Source: Caminibacter pacificus
GTDB taxonomy: Bacteria; Campylobacterota; Campylobacteria; Campylobacterales; Nautiliaceae
DNA length: 64,000 bases
Direction: 5' to 3'
Assembly (NCBI RefSeq): GCF_003752135.1
Contig: NZ_RJVK01000006.1
Coordinates: forward strand, 28,406 to 92,405
Shown here: in pieces, positions 1-8,360 of the stretch
How positions within the stretch are numbered: position 1 is the stretch's first letter
Layout: each line of letters opens with the position of its first letter
Notes under the pieces: generated by a model
What the model was told of the DNA's origin: nothing
Database searches by the model: none
The model's input: the letters and a program-made list of their open reading frames with translations, nothing else
Program-made: the position numbers and the translations under genes

Positions 1-1
1 G

Positions 2-97
2 GAAGAGTTAAAAAACTGCATAAAGGAAGAAAAAATAAAACCGCTTGAAGAATTCATAAACGCGGTTGAGGTTTTTAAAAATGAATTAAAAAATTAA
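2..97 (+). CDS. 3' end of a truncated (window-edge) gene, unknown product
   Basis: An open frame enters from the left edge and stops at TAA 95-97, giving the last 31 residues of a protein, rich in Glu and Lys and probably helical. Nothing in this tail identifies the family. It is on the same strand as the next genes, and a TACAAT box just after it suggests new transcription starts there. Confidence 0.5.
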   Translation, partial: EELKNCIKEEKIKPLEEFINAVEVFKNELKN

Positions 98-157
98 AAA
101 TTTTTGCTACAATAATATCGACTCCTCTCCCCTCTTTTCGTTATAAATAACCCTGAA

Positions 158-177
158 AGAAAATTTAATAATACTCT
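158..177 (+). promoter_or_regulatory. degenerate AGAAAAGTT-type promoter
   Basis: AGAAAATTT (158-166), five bases, then TACTCT (172-177), the layout shared with stronger copies at 542, 1372, 4827, 5710, 28786 and 58729. It lies 12 bases before the start codon at 190. The -10 box is poor, so this is the weakest member of the set. Confidence 0.35.
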
Positions 178-189
178 TAAAGGTTATAA

Positions 190-543
190 ATGAGTCTTAA
201 TAAAATTAACCGATTTGATATAAATACGGAAATATATTTACTCAATAAAGAAAAGGATATTTACTCTTATTTATATAGACTTCAAAAAGTGTCTTCTTAC
301 TTTTATGTAAAAAAAGTGGAAATAAAAAAACTATACGGCTATAAAGACAAACACAAAAGTCAAAATTTTAACTTCTTAAAAAACACTTTTTCTAAGATAG
401 ACCATTCTTATGCCGAAAGAGTTATTAAAAGATTGGAATGCGAACAGATAAAAAGCCCGAAAAAGTTTTTAAATATTGAGGGGAGAGATATTTTACAAAA
501 AACCCTTGCAATGTATAAAATTTGTAAAAGATTTTTCAAATAG
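190..543 (+). CDS. small basic hypothetical protein
   Basis: A 117-residue lysine- and tyrosine-rich protein without membrane segment or signal peptide. The family is not recognised. The net positive charge and the run of predicted helices would suit nucleic-acid binding, which is only a guess. The ATG at 190 is preceded by AAAGG at 179-183, at short spacing. It ends right at a strong promoter for the next gene, so it is probably its own transcription unit. Confidence 0.6.
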   Translation: MSLNKINRFDINTEIYLLNKEKDIYSYLYRLQKVSSYFYVKKVEIKKLYGYKDKHKSQNFNFLKNTFSKIDHSYAERVIKRLECEQIKSPKKFLNIEGRDILQKTLAMYKICKRFFK

Positions 544-561
544 AAAAGTTAAGATTATAAT
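542..561 (+). promoter_or_regulatory. AGAAAAGTT-N5-TATAAT promoter
   Basis: Perfect copy: AGAAAAGTT at 542-550, five-base spacer, TATAAT at 556-561; the start codon of the next gene is at 592 with AAAGGAG at 579-585. It overlaps the stop codon of the preceding gene. Confidence 0.75.
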
Positions 562-591
562 AAATGCAAATCTTACCAAAGGAGTAAAAAT

Positions 592-999
592 ATGGAAAAA
601 GAGAAAGAACTAAATAACATCCTTGATGAACTTGAATGGGGAGGAGAAACTATTGCACTTGATGTCATAACTTTAGCTGAAAATTTAGTTGCAAGAGCGA
701 AAGAGCGAGGAATTAATGAAAAATATGTAATTTCTTATCTAAAACAAAATCCCGGCTCAATATCTCTCTCAAATGATGAAAAAGAGATATTATTTGATTA
801 TCTTAAACTAAGAGAAAACGAGCAAATAAAAGAAGACCCGGCGTTTTTTTACTTAACTGATTTTTATAAAAAATATAAGGATGATAAAATTATCTTACTT
901 TCTGCCGTTTCGGCACTTGGAAAAGATTTTGAATATATTGTGAATGAAATCAGAAACAGAGATAAAAAACAAAGTCTTTCTACTATGCCGACACTTTAA
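592..999 (+). CDS. acidic hypothetical protein with duplicated C-terminal motif
   Basis: A 135-residue acidic, mostly helical cytoplasmic protein of unknown family. Residues from about 83 to 125 (starting QIKEDPAFFYLTDFYKKY) are clearly paralogous to the fragment encoded just downstream at 1091-1348. The chain ends in ...MPTL, similar to the APSL and SPSL ends of neighbouring proteins. It has its own promoter and ribosome site. Similarity to the downstream fragment points to a local gene duplication. Confidence 0.65.
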   Translation: MEKEKELNNILDELEWGGETIALDVITLAENLVARAKERGINEKYVISYLKQNPGSISLSNDEKEILFDYLKLRENEQIKEDPAFFYLTDFYKKYKDDKIILLSAVSALGKDFEYIVNEIRNRDKKQSLSTMPTL

Positions 1000-1009
1000 T
1001 AAATAATAA

Positions 1010-1348
1010 GAGCAATTACAAAAAGCATATAACTTTTGGATAGACAACAAGATTGAAGTTGAATTTGGAAAAACATTTAAACTCTTTACTTTGTTTGATT
1101 TTTTTCTGAAGAAAAATAACTATAACCATAATGAGATTTTATCTGATTTTGCAAATTTAAAAAAAGATAGGCAAATTAAGCAAGAATCAGAAATGTTTTA
1201 TCTAACAGAATTTTATCAGAAATATAGAAAAGATAAGAACATTTTATTGACTGCTTTATATGCTCTTGGGGATAAATTTGAAAAAATCGCGAATCAAATA
1301 AAAGAAAATTTACAAGAAAAAAACAACTTTAACGCACCTTCTCTTTAA
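1010..1348 (+). pseudogene. truncated paralogue of the 592-999 gene, probable remnant
   Basis: The frame is open from 1010 to the stop at 1346-1348 but contains no ATG in its upstream half; the only upstream-most start candidate is TTG at 1091, without a ribosome site. Residues encoded from 1010 to 1090 still look coding (aromatic and acidic, e.g. FWIDNKIEVEFGKTFKLF). The C-terminal 60 residues match the 592-999 protein (QIKQESEMFYLTEFYQKY against QIKEDPAFFYLTDFYKKY). I read this as a paralogue that lost its 5' end, or an 85-residue gene starting at TTG 1091. It ends in ...APSL. Confidence 0.5.
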
Positions 1349-1371
1349 TCTCTCTTTTTCTCCTTCAAAAT

Positions 1372-1391
1372 AGAAAAGTTGCCATTATAAT
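1372..1391 (+). promoter_or_regulatory. AGAAAAGTT-N5-TATAAT promoter
   Basis: AGAAAAGTT 1372-1380, spacer GCCAT, TATAAT 1386-1391. The following ATG is at 1417 with AAGGAG at 1403-1408. Confidence 0.75.
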
Positions 1392-1416
1392 TGTCTAAAA
1401 ACTAAGGAGTATTGTA

Positions 1417-4400
1417 ATGGCTTGCCCTAAAAATTATTTAATAACTACTATTGCGTTTTTAGAAAAAATGGTAGAAAAAGGATATTTACCAAACGACCCT
1501 GAAACTAAAAAAAGAATTGCTATTGAAATAGCAAAAGACTATGAAAATTACTTAGAGGAATTTGAAAAATATCAGAGAAAAAATAACTCAAATAAAGAGA
1601 CAGGGATTGACCTCATCTCAAAAAGCCTGCTTTATTCTGTGAATTTTAATGAAGAAGCAAAACCTGAACAAATAGTTTTATCTACAAAAAGCAGTATCTT
1701 GAATAAATACGATATTCAAATAAACGTAAAATCTCTATTTAAAGAAGACGAAACCGAAAATATCATTATTCCTGATTTTAATTATACTTTTTACACGGGC
1801 GAGGATAAAATTGTCTTACCTAAACACAAAGCTCTAAACTATTTTATTTCATATTTTGCGATAACAGACCCTTACGTAATTACCACCCTTAAAGATTTTC
1901 TTAACGAACAAGGAAAAATTTATAAAGAAGAAATTGTTACAATTGATGATAACGTAGAAACGTTTATCGAGATTAATCCTCAGTCTTTACTAAGTTTTTT
2001 GCAAAATAATAACGTTATTGATGAGGATAAAATTGACGTATTTGAACTAAACAAAGAAATTACCGCCTTTTATTTAGCAGATTTGGAAAGAGCTTTAAAA
2101 TCAAATAGAAGAAACGAAAATCTTAGTATCTTAAGTGACGCTTTAACTTCTAATCATATTTTTTCTGAAAGCAAATTTCCACTTAAAATAAGACTTATCC
2201 CTCTTGATGAGAAAATAGTTCTCCCTGAGATTAATTACAAAAGTAAAGGTGAAGAAGTAAAAGAAAAATATATCGTATCCTTTGATAAAATAACCCCAAA
2301 TAAAGAGCTTCCTCATTTGGAAGATGTGAAATCAATACAACCTCAAAAAGTGACTTTCTCGGTACATCTCACTAAAAAATTATTCCAACTTGAGGCGGAT
2401 GAGTTTAATGATGAGGTGAGTCCTCTGATATTAAACAATACGGCAATGAATAAAAAATATTTTTACCCGGAAACTATCCTTAATGAGTTCAAAAACGTTA
2501 TAGTGGATGAATCGGATAAAAATCTCTCAGGACTTCTTGCAAATATTTTTAGAAAAATCGGACAGGGAGACGGCAAAAATATCGTAATCGCAACGGGGTC
2601 ACCTATTGCCGGATACGGCAAAGACCTCGTTTATCTTATGGGGTATTCGGGTGAGCTTACAATTGATATGATTCAAGAAAACGTTGCAAACTTTAATAAA
2701 CTTGTAGGGGTGTATGAAATAAACCTTAATCAATTAAAAAAAATACTTCCTTATCTTTCTTATAAGGAAGTTGATGATATTTTTGAAAATGCTTATCAGC
2801 ATTTTGTTAGCAGTAAAGCTAAAGATAAAGTTTTTAACTCTTTTAAGTTCTTTAACGAAATTGCTACGGAGATTTTAAGGGCTCTTACAAATTTAGGTGA
2901 AAGTAATAAAGTTGAAATGGATACAAGAAAGATATTTTCTATTGATAAAGAAGAGTTTGCAAAAGATTTAGATAAAGTATTTTCTTTAATTTATAAAGAA
3001 AAAATATCCGATAATTCATTCCAAAATAAATTTTTCAAACTATCCTCAATTAACAATAACGGAATTTTTAAATTAATTCCGTCTATCTTAAACCCAAAAA
3101 CTATGACGGCTCTTGTAAAAATGTTCCCTTATTCCTCTTCTATTATGTCAAGAGAGACGTTAAAAGGTAGAAAAGAGATAATGAACTTCTTAGATTTAGA
3201 TAATTTTCAATTTACTTATCAATCTCCGGACAGCATAAAACCTGAAAAAGCATTTGAATATAACGATATGAGCGTTAGATTTTTTTATGAATCAGCTCGA
3301 TATTACTCTGCTGTTAATTATATTAACCAAATTTATTTCTATACACTTACAAATTTTTCTTCTTTTATAAAGATGTTAAAAACACAAACTAAAGAGCTGA
3401 AAAAAGTGTTTGATGCACTTGGATTTGAATATAGCGTTAATGATATTAAAACACTTCTTAGTAAAAGTTCTACTTCCGGTAAAGATACTATGTATAACTT
3501 ATACAAAACTTTTATAGACGATAACGGAAGTATGGAAAATGTTGAAAAATTAATTCCGCAAGACGTTAAAGACGATAAAATGATTGTTTTTAATTCTATT
3601 TTAAAAATATTCGATATTTATATGAATAAGTTGAATGAAATTACCAAAAGCGGAGGTTTCTCAATTAATCTTGGTAACGATGAAGTAAGTTTTAAAGTAA
3701 AAGAAACCGACTATATTGAAGAATTTAAAAACATTCTTGGAGAAACTTTATCTACTAAAAATATTCTTTTTGATGAGGGCTATCCATATATAGACGAACA
3801 CAAAGTTATATTTACTTATCCTCTTGACCTTGCAATAAAAAGAGAATGGAAAGAACTCCTAAGACAAAACGAAGACGGAAAATACATTCCGTATAACTTT
3901 AGAATTACAAATAAAGCGGAAGAAGACTTATTTGATGTACTTGGCTCTAAAGGTATTTATAAGAACATCGAAGACGTCTTAAAAAGAGACAAAGAAAAAG
4001 GATTTGTTATCAGTTCTGCAAGAACAGGAGGAGCAGTGTTTAACTTACTTGATACTCTTACGGCTCTTATAAGAGCAAAACAATTTAATTCTTTCCCTAT
4101 GGATAAAAAAGTTAATATTATTTTTAATGTCCCGAGCAGTGAGGAGTTAAACGTAAAAGATATCCTTTCGCGCATCAGAGAAGAGTTGATAAAACCATAT
4201 AATATTGAGATTATACCGGTTTCAAGAACTTCACTTGATTCACAACTGCGCTCGTCTATAAACAAAAAATACTATACGATAGTTGTGTCAAACTATGAGA
4301 GCGTTTCAAGAGGACTTGATTTATCTGCTCTTAGTCACATTATAGCCACCGGAAGGATGACTAAAGGTAAAGAGTTTATTCAATTTTTGTCAAGACTCTT

Positions 4401-4779
4401 TAGCGTTGATAATGACAAAGCAGATATTTTTATGTTCCATTCGGGATACGATGTAACTTTAGCGCCTAAAAACAAAGACTCTGTTGCAATTTTTACTGAG
4501 TTTTTTAATAACGATATTCTTGATAATAAGGAAAATATAAATGAACTACTTATTAAGTTGCTTGAAGCAGAAGAAATTGTTTTTACGAATACCTCAACAA
4601 ATGAAACGATGAAAAAAAGTTACGATAAAATAATGACATATAAATTCTTTATGAGTGGAGAGCGTACAGGTGCTTTTAAAAACGAAGCACAAAATTCGCT
4701 TTTCGAAGCAAAAACAAAAAAAAGTAAAGAAACCACTCAAGAACAAGAACTTACATCACATATCTCTCAAGAAATATAA
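1417..4779 (+). CDS. large divergent SF2/SNF2-like helicase protein
   Basis: An 1120-residue cytoplasmic protein. Around residue 363 it has VDES followed about 26 residues later by ATGSP, the order and spacing of superfamily 2 motifs II and III. Near residues 958-996 it has SNYESVSRGLDLS then IATGRMTKGKEFIQFLSR, which resemble motifs V and VI of SNF2-type helicases (arginine finger in the last part). I could not find a Walker A GK[ST] ahead of residue 363, so nucleotide hydrolysis is uncertain. It has its own promoter and a good AAGGAG. Possible roles are plasmid DNA handling or defence; neither is shown by the sequence. Confidence 0.6.
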   Translation: MACPKNYLITTIAFLEKMVEKGYLPNDPETKKRIAIEIAKDYENYLEEFEKYQRKNNSNKETGIDLISKSLLYSVNFNEEAKPEQIVLSTKSSILNKYDIQINVKSLFKEDETENIIIPDFNYTFYTGEDKIVLPKHKALNYFISYFAITDPYVITTLKDFLNEQGKIYKEEIVTIDDNVETFIEINPQSLLSFLQNNNVIDEDKIDVFELNKEITAFYLADLERALKSNRRNENLSILSDALTSNHIFSESKFPLKIRLIPLDEKIVLPEINYKSKGEEVKEKYIVSFDKITPNKELPHLEDVKSIQPQKVTFSVHLTKKLFQLEADEFNDEVSPLILNNTAMNKKYFYPETILNEFKNVIVDESDKNLSGLLANIFRKIGQGDGKNIVIATGSPIAGYGKDLVYLMGYSGELTIDMIQENVANFNKLVGVYEINLNQLKKILPYLSYKEVDDIFENAYQHFVSSKAKDKVFNSFKFFNEIATEILRALTNLGESNKVEMDTRKIFSIDKEEFAKDLDKVFSLIYKEKISDNSFQNKFFKLSSINNNGIFKLIPSILNPKTMTALVKMFPYSSSIMSRETLKGRKEIMNFLDLDNFQFTYQSPDSIKPEKAFEYNDMSVRFFYESARYYSAVNYINQIYFYTLTNFSSFIKMLKTQTKELKKVFDALGFEYSVNDIKTLLSKSSTSGKDTMYNLYKTFIDDNGSMENVEKLIPQDVKDDKMIVFNSILKIFDIYMNKLNEITKSGGFSINLGNDEVSFKVKETDYIEEFKNILGETLSTKNILFDEGYPYIDEHKVIFTYPLDLAIKREWKELLRQNEDGKYIPYNFRITNKAEEDLFDVLGSKGIYKNIEDVLKRDKEKGFVISSARTGGAVFNLLDTLTALIRAKQFNSFPMDKKVNIIFNVPSSEELNVKDILSRIREELIKPYNIEIIPVSRTSLDSQLRSSINKKYYTIVVSNYESVSRGLDLSALSHIIATGRMTKGKEFIQFLSRLFSVDNDKADIFMFHSGYDVTLAPKNKDSVAIFTEFFNNDILDNKENINELLIKLLEAEEIVFTNTSTNETMKKSYDKIMTYKFFMSGERTGAFKNEAQNSLFEAKTKKSKETTQEQELTSHISQEI

Positions 4780-4826
4780 AAAAATCCTCTTTTTTTTATA
4801 TTTTTCTTTCTTTTTCTTAAAAATAG

Positions 4827-4846
4827 AGAAAAGTTTGTTTTATAAT
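4827..4846 (+). promoter_or_regulatory. AGAAAAGTT-N5-TATAAT promoter
   Basis: AGAAAAGTT 4827-4835, spacer TGTTT, TATAAT 4841-4846, upstream of the ATG at 4888 (purine-rich AGGAAAGG leader). Confidence 0.7.
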
Positions 4847-4887
4847 TTAGTTAGAGAAATAACTTATAGGAAAGGAAAGGATAGGAA

Positions 4888-5580
4888 ATGGAAAAAGAAA
4901 ATATTTTCCCCGATAGTAACATCGGCAAAAAGTTAAAAATTGATATAGATGTTGATGTTAATCATAACGATGATAATAATGAGGAAAAAAAACAAATTAA
5001 TATGTCAGCACTTTTTCAAAAAATTGAAGAAGAAAAACAAAAAACCGGTCAGCTTATTAAAGTTACCGGTTTTCTTGATGAATTAACCGAAGACGATGAA
5101 GAGATTAACAAAGACGTAAAAAAAGGAAAGGAAATTCTGCTTCAAGCAGAAAAAGAGCTTGAGGAAGCCACTAAAATATATCAAGACGCTCAAAAAAAAT
5201 CTATTGAAAAAAAGTCCTTAGAAAAAACCGAAGAAGAGCAAAACGAGAAACAAGAATTCGAAGACGAAATTATCGAAGGTGTAGAAAGTTTTGTAGATAC
5301 GAAAAACGACGATGTGAAAGAAAAAGAAGAAGAACAAAATCAAGAAAAAATCCAAGAGCTAAGTAAAGAAATCGAAGAACTTTTAGAGAGAATCGAAGAT
5401 AAATTGCAAAGGATTGATGAAATGCTTAGCGAAGCAATTGAGATTATTCAAAGGGCTCAGAAAAAAATAGCCCAAAAATACGGAATTGAGGAAAATAACG
5501 ATATCCAAATCGAACAATCTATAAAAAAAGAAATCAAACAAACAAACGATAACGATAACAATAATAGTCCGTCTTTATAA
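4888..5580 (+). CDS. highly acidic coiled-coil protein
   Basis: A 230-residue protein dominated by Glu, Lys, Gln and Asn, with two long heptad-like stretches at about residues 70-125 and 145-205 and a low-complexity D/N-rich stretch near the N terminus. No enzyme motif and no signal peptide. It ends in ...SPSL, like the MPTL and APSL ends of the small upstream proteins. It may be a scaffold, but its function is unknown. Confidence 0.65.
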   Translation: MEKENIFPDSNIGKKLKIDIDVDVNHNDDNNEEKKQINMSALFQKIEEEKQKTGQLIKVTGFLDELTEDDEEINKDVKKGKEILLQAEKELEEATKIYQDAQKKSIEKKSLEKTEEEQNEKQEFEDEIIEGVESFVDTKNDDVKEKEEEQNQEKIQELSKEIEELLERIEDKLQRIDEMLSEAIEIIQRAQKKIAQKYGIEENNDIQIEQSIKKEIKQTNDNDNNNSPSL

Positions 5581-5709
5581 GAACTTTTATTTTTCTTTAA
5601 ATTTTCATTATTTTTCCTTTATTTTTTCTTTATTTTTCGTCCCCCTTTTTTCTCCTTTGTGTTTTTTTGTTAAATTTTTGTCTTTTTTATGTCATTTCTC
5701 CGTAAAAGT

Positions 5710-5729
5710 AGAAAATTTGTTAATACAAT
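5710..5729 (+). promoter_or_regulatory. AGAAAATTT-N5-TACAAT promoter
   Basis: AGAAAATTT 5710-5718, five bases, TACAAT 5724-5729; next ATG at 5772 with AAAAGGAC in front. A one-base variant of the repeated promoter in each half. Confidence 0.65.
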
Positions 5730-5771
5730 AGTGCAAAATGGGATAAAAAAACCGAAAAAAAAGGACTTTTT

Positions 5772-6506
5772 ATGAATTTGGGGACGAAAAATAGAGAAAT
5801 GCAAAAAGTTTTTAGACTTATACCCTACAAACAAAAAATATTCCAAAAAGACGGAAAACCCTTTGGTGTTGAAATACTTGCAAGAGGAATTAATAAAAAC
5901 GGAAAAGTTATAAGCCCGCTTTTTATATTCAAACATCTCAGAACTCAAAATAACTCTAAGTATATAAGACTTATTAAAGCTTTTTACGGAAAAGTTTTTT
6001 ATTTTGTTATTCCTCAAATAAATACAAATGTATTTATTAATTTGAATTTGGGAGATTTGCATAACGTTAATTTCATAAAATTTTTTGAAAAAGCTTTAAG
6101 AGTATTAAAAAACAAAGGTTTAACAAACCGAATTTATATCGAAATAACGGAGGATTTTATTGATGAGGAGGGAATTAAAAGAATTCAAGCCTTAAAAGAA
6201 AAATACAAATTTAAAATTGCGCTTGACGATTTTGGAACGGGTATGAGTAATATCGATACAATTATGAATTTGAAGCCAGATATAATCAAACTTGATAGGT
6301 CGTTTGTAAAGATGAAAGACAACTCTTTTTTTGTGAGTTTGCTTGATGCTATTTGTACGCTTGATTGCCCTTTTGTTGTTGAGGGTATAGAAGAGTTTGA
6401 AGATTATAAATTTTTCAAAGAAAAGAAAGTTAATTTTTATCAGGGTTTTTTACTTTCAAAACCCTCCCCTTTTCTTTATAAAAAGAAAAAAAGAAGATTA
6501 AAATAA
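5772..6506 (+). CDS. EAL-domain cyclic-di-GMP phosphodiesterase
   Basis: A 244-residue protein that is almost only an EAL domain. Visible signature blocks: EILARG (EAL site, about residue 34, with Ile for Ala), NTNVFINLNLGDL, IEITED, LDDFGTGMSN (about 151-160), DIIKLD, VVEGIEEFED and FYQGFLLSKP. The metal- and substrate-binding acidic residues, the Lys and the Gln of active EAL enzymes all appear present, so it likely hydrolyses c-di-GMP to pGpG. It has no sensor or membrane domain. The own promoter of the shared plasmid class implies co-regulation with rep and the transfer genes. The tail KKKKRRLK is strongly basic. Its 3' end overlaps the convergent gene by 9 bases. Confidence 0.85.
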   Translation: MNLGTKNREMQKVFRLIPYKQKIFQKDGKPFGVEILARGINKNGKVISPLFIFKHLRTQNNSKYIRLIKAFYGKVFYFVIPQINTNVFINLNLGDLHNVNFIKFFEKALRVLKNKGLTNRIYIEITEDFIDEEGIKRIQALKEKYKFKIALDDFGTGMSNIDTIMNLKPDIIKLDRSFVKMKDNSFFVSLLDAICTLDCPFVVEGIEEFEDYKFFKEKKVNFYQGFLLSKPSPFLYKKKKRRLK

Positions 6507-6734
6507 AAATCGCTCTTCACTCTCTTTTTTCTTAATTATGACGGGATATCCGTCTTTGTCAAAAGTTTCAATTTCATACCCTTTTTTTATAAGGGAGATT
6601 TTCTTTTTTAAGCTTCTTCGTTTTAGGGCTTTTGAAATAATTACGTAACTTACGTAGCTTAACGCAAAAAGAAAAAAAAGCGTAGAAATACTTATTATGC
6701 TCATAAACCCGCTCATTAATACTACATCGTTCAT
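6498..6734 (-). CDS. small single-pass membrane protein
   Basis: A 78-residue protein with one hydrophobic segment (about residues 8-33) followed by a basic KRRSLKKK stretch and a short soluble tail, so N-out/C-in topology is likely. Family unknown. It directly follows the TOPRIM-like gene (the stop and this ATG are adjacent), so it is the last gene of the reverse SSB cluster. Confidence 0.6.
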   Translation of the reverse strand: MNDVVLMSGFMSIISISTLFFLFALSYVSYVIISKALKRRSLKKKISLIKKGYEIETFDKDGYPVIIKKKESEERFLF

Positions 6735-7352
6735 TTATTTTTCTCCTTTTAAAAATTTTGTAATGTAAGTAATTGTATTCGTTCCGTTTGGATTAAGATT
6801 TTCAACCGAGTCTGGTTTTTTGTTTAGCAAAATATCTATTGTTTCATTTTTTCTAAAACCAAACCCGGTTTTTTTAATAAGTTTATTTTCTTTATGTATT
6901 ATCTCAAGATACTTTTCCAAATGACACTTATCAATAAATTCGCTAAAGATAAAATTGTCATATTGATAACCGAGCTCACAAAACGGAACTCTTATTATTT
7001 TTTCTTTGTCAAAGCCGCTTGCAATGAGTTTGTAAAACAATATCGAAGACATAAGCTCACCCATTTCATCAAGGTCATATCCGATAAAAATGTATGAGCT
7101 CTCATACTTTTTAGTTATAAAATAAACTATATCATCATAATATATATTTTTTAGTTTTATAGAGATGTCTTGATTGTTTAATTTTATCGGCGTTGATATT
7201 TTCATTTCGCAAGTTTCAATTATATTCTTCGTTTCCCCTACCGGTTGGGGATAAAATGTAAAAGATAAAAAATCCGAATTTGTGATTCTTCTAAGTTCTT
7301 CATCATAATGAGTTCCTATCGAACTCTCTGATACGAAAAGATTTTTTTTCAT
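6735..7352 (-). CDS. TOPRIM-like domain protein
   Basis: A 205-residue protein. The start MKKNLFVSESS and the central IFIGYDLDEMGELMSSILFY resemble the two halves of a TOPRIM fold (the Glu near the N terminus and the DxD/E-x-G turn, compare LLCEKPSQ and DATDPDDEG in the TopB of this window). It lacks the rest of a type IA topoisomerase, including a YPRTDS site. It could be a stand-alone TOPRIM protein or a topoisomerase remnant. It overlaps the upstream membrane-protein gene by 50 bases, which indicates tight coupling. Confidence 0.5.
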   Translation of the reverse strand: MKKNLFVSESSIGTHYDEELRRITNSDFLSFTFYPQPVGETKNIIETCEMKISTPIKLNNQDISIKLKNIYYDDIVYFITKKYESSYIFIGYDLDEMGELMSSILFYKLIASGFDKEKIIRVPFCELGYQYDNFIFSEFIDKCHLEKYLEIIHKENKLIKKTGFGFRKNETIDILLNKKPDSVENLNPNGTNTITYITKFLKGEK

Positions 7353-7740
7353 TTTCTTCCTTTATGTTTTCAATTACGAAAAAAAATAACAATATAAATA
7401 ACGTATATATTGTAGAAGTAATAAAAAAAGCAAACAAACTCTTAAAATAAAGAGTTTTTAAAATATTTGATTCTATTATCCCTATAAAAATTTTATAGTA
7501 TAATAACGGAGCAAGGAAAATGGAGAAAGAGAAAACGCAGTCGTCTAAGCTTAAGGCGACTGCAAACGGAATTATTAGTATCGTCATCAGTATTAATGAA
7601 AAACCTACCGCGGTAAAGATTGCGGTATATATTGGTAAAAATTTTAAAATCTTAAAAGAAATTCCTATATAATATAGGAATAAAATACCTACGATTCCGC
7701 TTAGTAATATTTTTGCGATGTCTTTTATCTTACTACACAT
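7303..7740 (-). CDS. polytopic membrane protein, unknown
   Basis: A 145-residue protein with about four hydrophobic segments (about 8-30, 33-60, 66-88, 100-125) and a charged, basic C-terminal tail. The family is not recognised. It sits 12 bases after ssb, with the next gene starting inside its 3' end, so it belongs to the same reverse operon. Confidence 0.55.
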   Translation of the reverse strand: MCSKIKDIAKILLSGIVGILFLYYIGISFKILKFLPIYTAIFTAVGFSLILMTILIIPFAVALSLDDCVFSFSIFLAPLLYYKIFIGIIESNILKTLYFKSLFAFFITSTIYTLFILLFFFVIENIKEENEKKSFRIREFDRNSL

Positions 7741-7752
7741 TTTTAATCTCCG

Positions 7753-8235
7753 TTAAAATGGAAATTCATCTTCGTCAATGTCGATATTTGGCAATTTTGT
7801 TTGTCCGGTTGTTTGTTCGGACTGCGGTTGGTCTTGTTGCATTTGAGGTTGATGAGATTGAGTTATAGGCTGTGTTGATGTTTGGGGCTGAGAATTTTGA
7901 TTTTCTTGTTTTGTACTTAAAAACTGCACTTTTTCGGCGACAATTGAATGTTTGTTTCTTTTTTGTCCGGTACTATCCACCCAACTTTCAAGTATAAGTC
8001 TTCCCTCAATTAATACTTTATTACCCTTTTTGAGATACTGATTGGCAATTTCGGCACTTCTACCAAAAAGCGTAATATCAATAAACATAACTTCTTGTTT
8101 CTCTTCACCTGTTAAGTTGTCTTTATATTTTCTGTTCGTTGCAAGTCCGAATTTTGTTATTGCCGTACCGCTTGGAGTATATTTTAACTCCGGGTCTCTT
8201 GTTAAGTTTCCTATAAGAATTACCTTGTTAAACAT
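7753..8235 (-). CDS. ssb: single-stranded DNA-binding protein
   Basis: A 160-residue SSB: it starts [19 protein letters not shown] and has the OB-fold landmarks ([48 protein letters not shown]) over residues 1-108, then a Gln-rich disordered linker and the acidic tip DEDEFPF that docks SSB partners. It coats single-stranded plasmid DNA during replication or transfer. Its ATG overlaps the stop codon of the 41-residue gene upstream (TAATG), indicating translational coupling. Plasmid copies of ssb are common on conjugative elements. Confidence 0.95.
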   Translation of the reverse strand: MFNKVILIGNLTRDPELKYTPSGTAITKFGLATNRKYKDNLTGEEKQEVMFIDITLFGRSAEIANQYLKKGNKVLIEGRLILESWVDSTGQKRNKHSIVAEKVQFLSTKQENQNSQPQTSTQPITQSHQPQMQQDQPQSEQTTGQTKLPNIDIDEDEFPF

Positions 8236-8360
8236 TATTTCTCCTTTAATTTTTTGTTTCTATAAGGTTTTATAATTAATTCGTTTTTTTTAGTTTTTGG
8301 ATTATATCTGTAATATGTAGAAATAAGACGTTTAGCTTCTTTAGGGGACATTCTTATCAT
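8235..8360 (-). CDS. 41-residue basic micro-protein, coupled to ssb
   Basis: The frame starts ATG 8360-8358 and stops TAA 8237-8235: [20 protein letters not shown] onward, ending in KKLKEK, with a strongly basic charge. The ATG overlaps the upstream gene's TGA (ATGA), and its stop overlaps the ATG of ssb (TAATG). Overlaps at both ends, in a compact operon, are strong evidence for a real gene despite its size. The charge suggests nucleic-acid or SSB-tail binding (inference). Confidence 0.7.
   Translation of the reverse strand: MIRMSPKEAKRLISTYYRYNPKTKKNELIIKPYRNKKLKEK

Noticed and set aside
5670..6062. Reverse frame over the start of the EAL gene
   Set aside because: Overlaps the well-supported EAL domain, no ribosome site.
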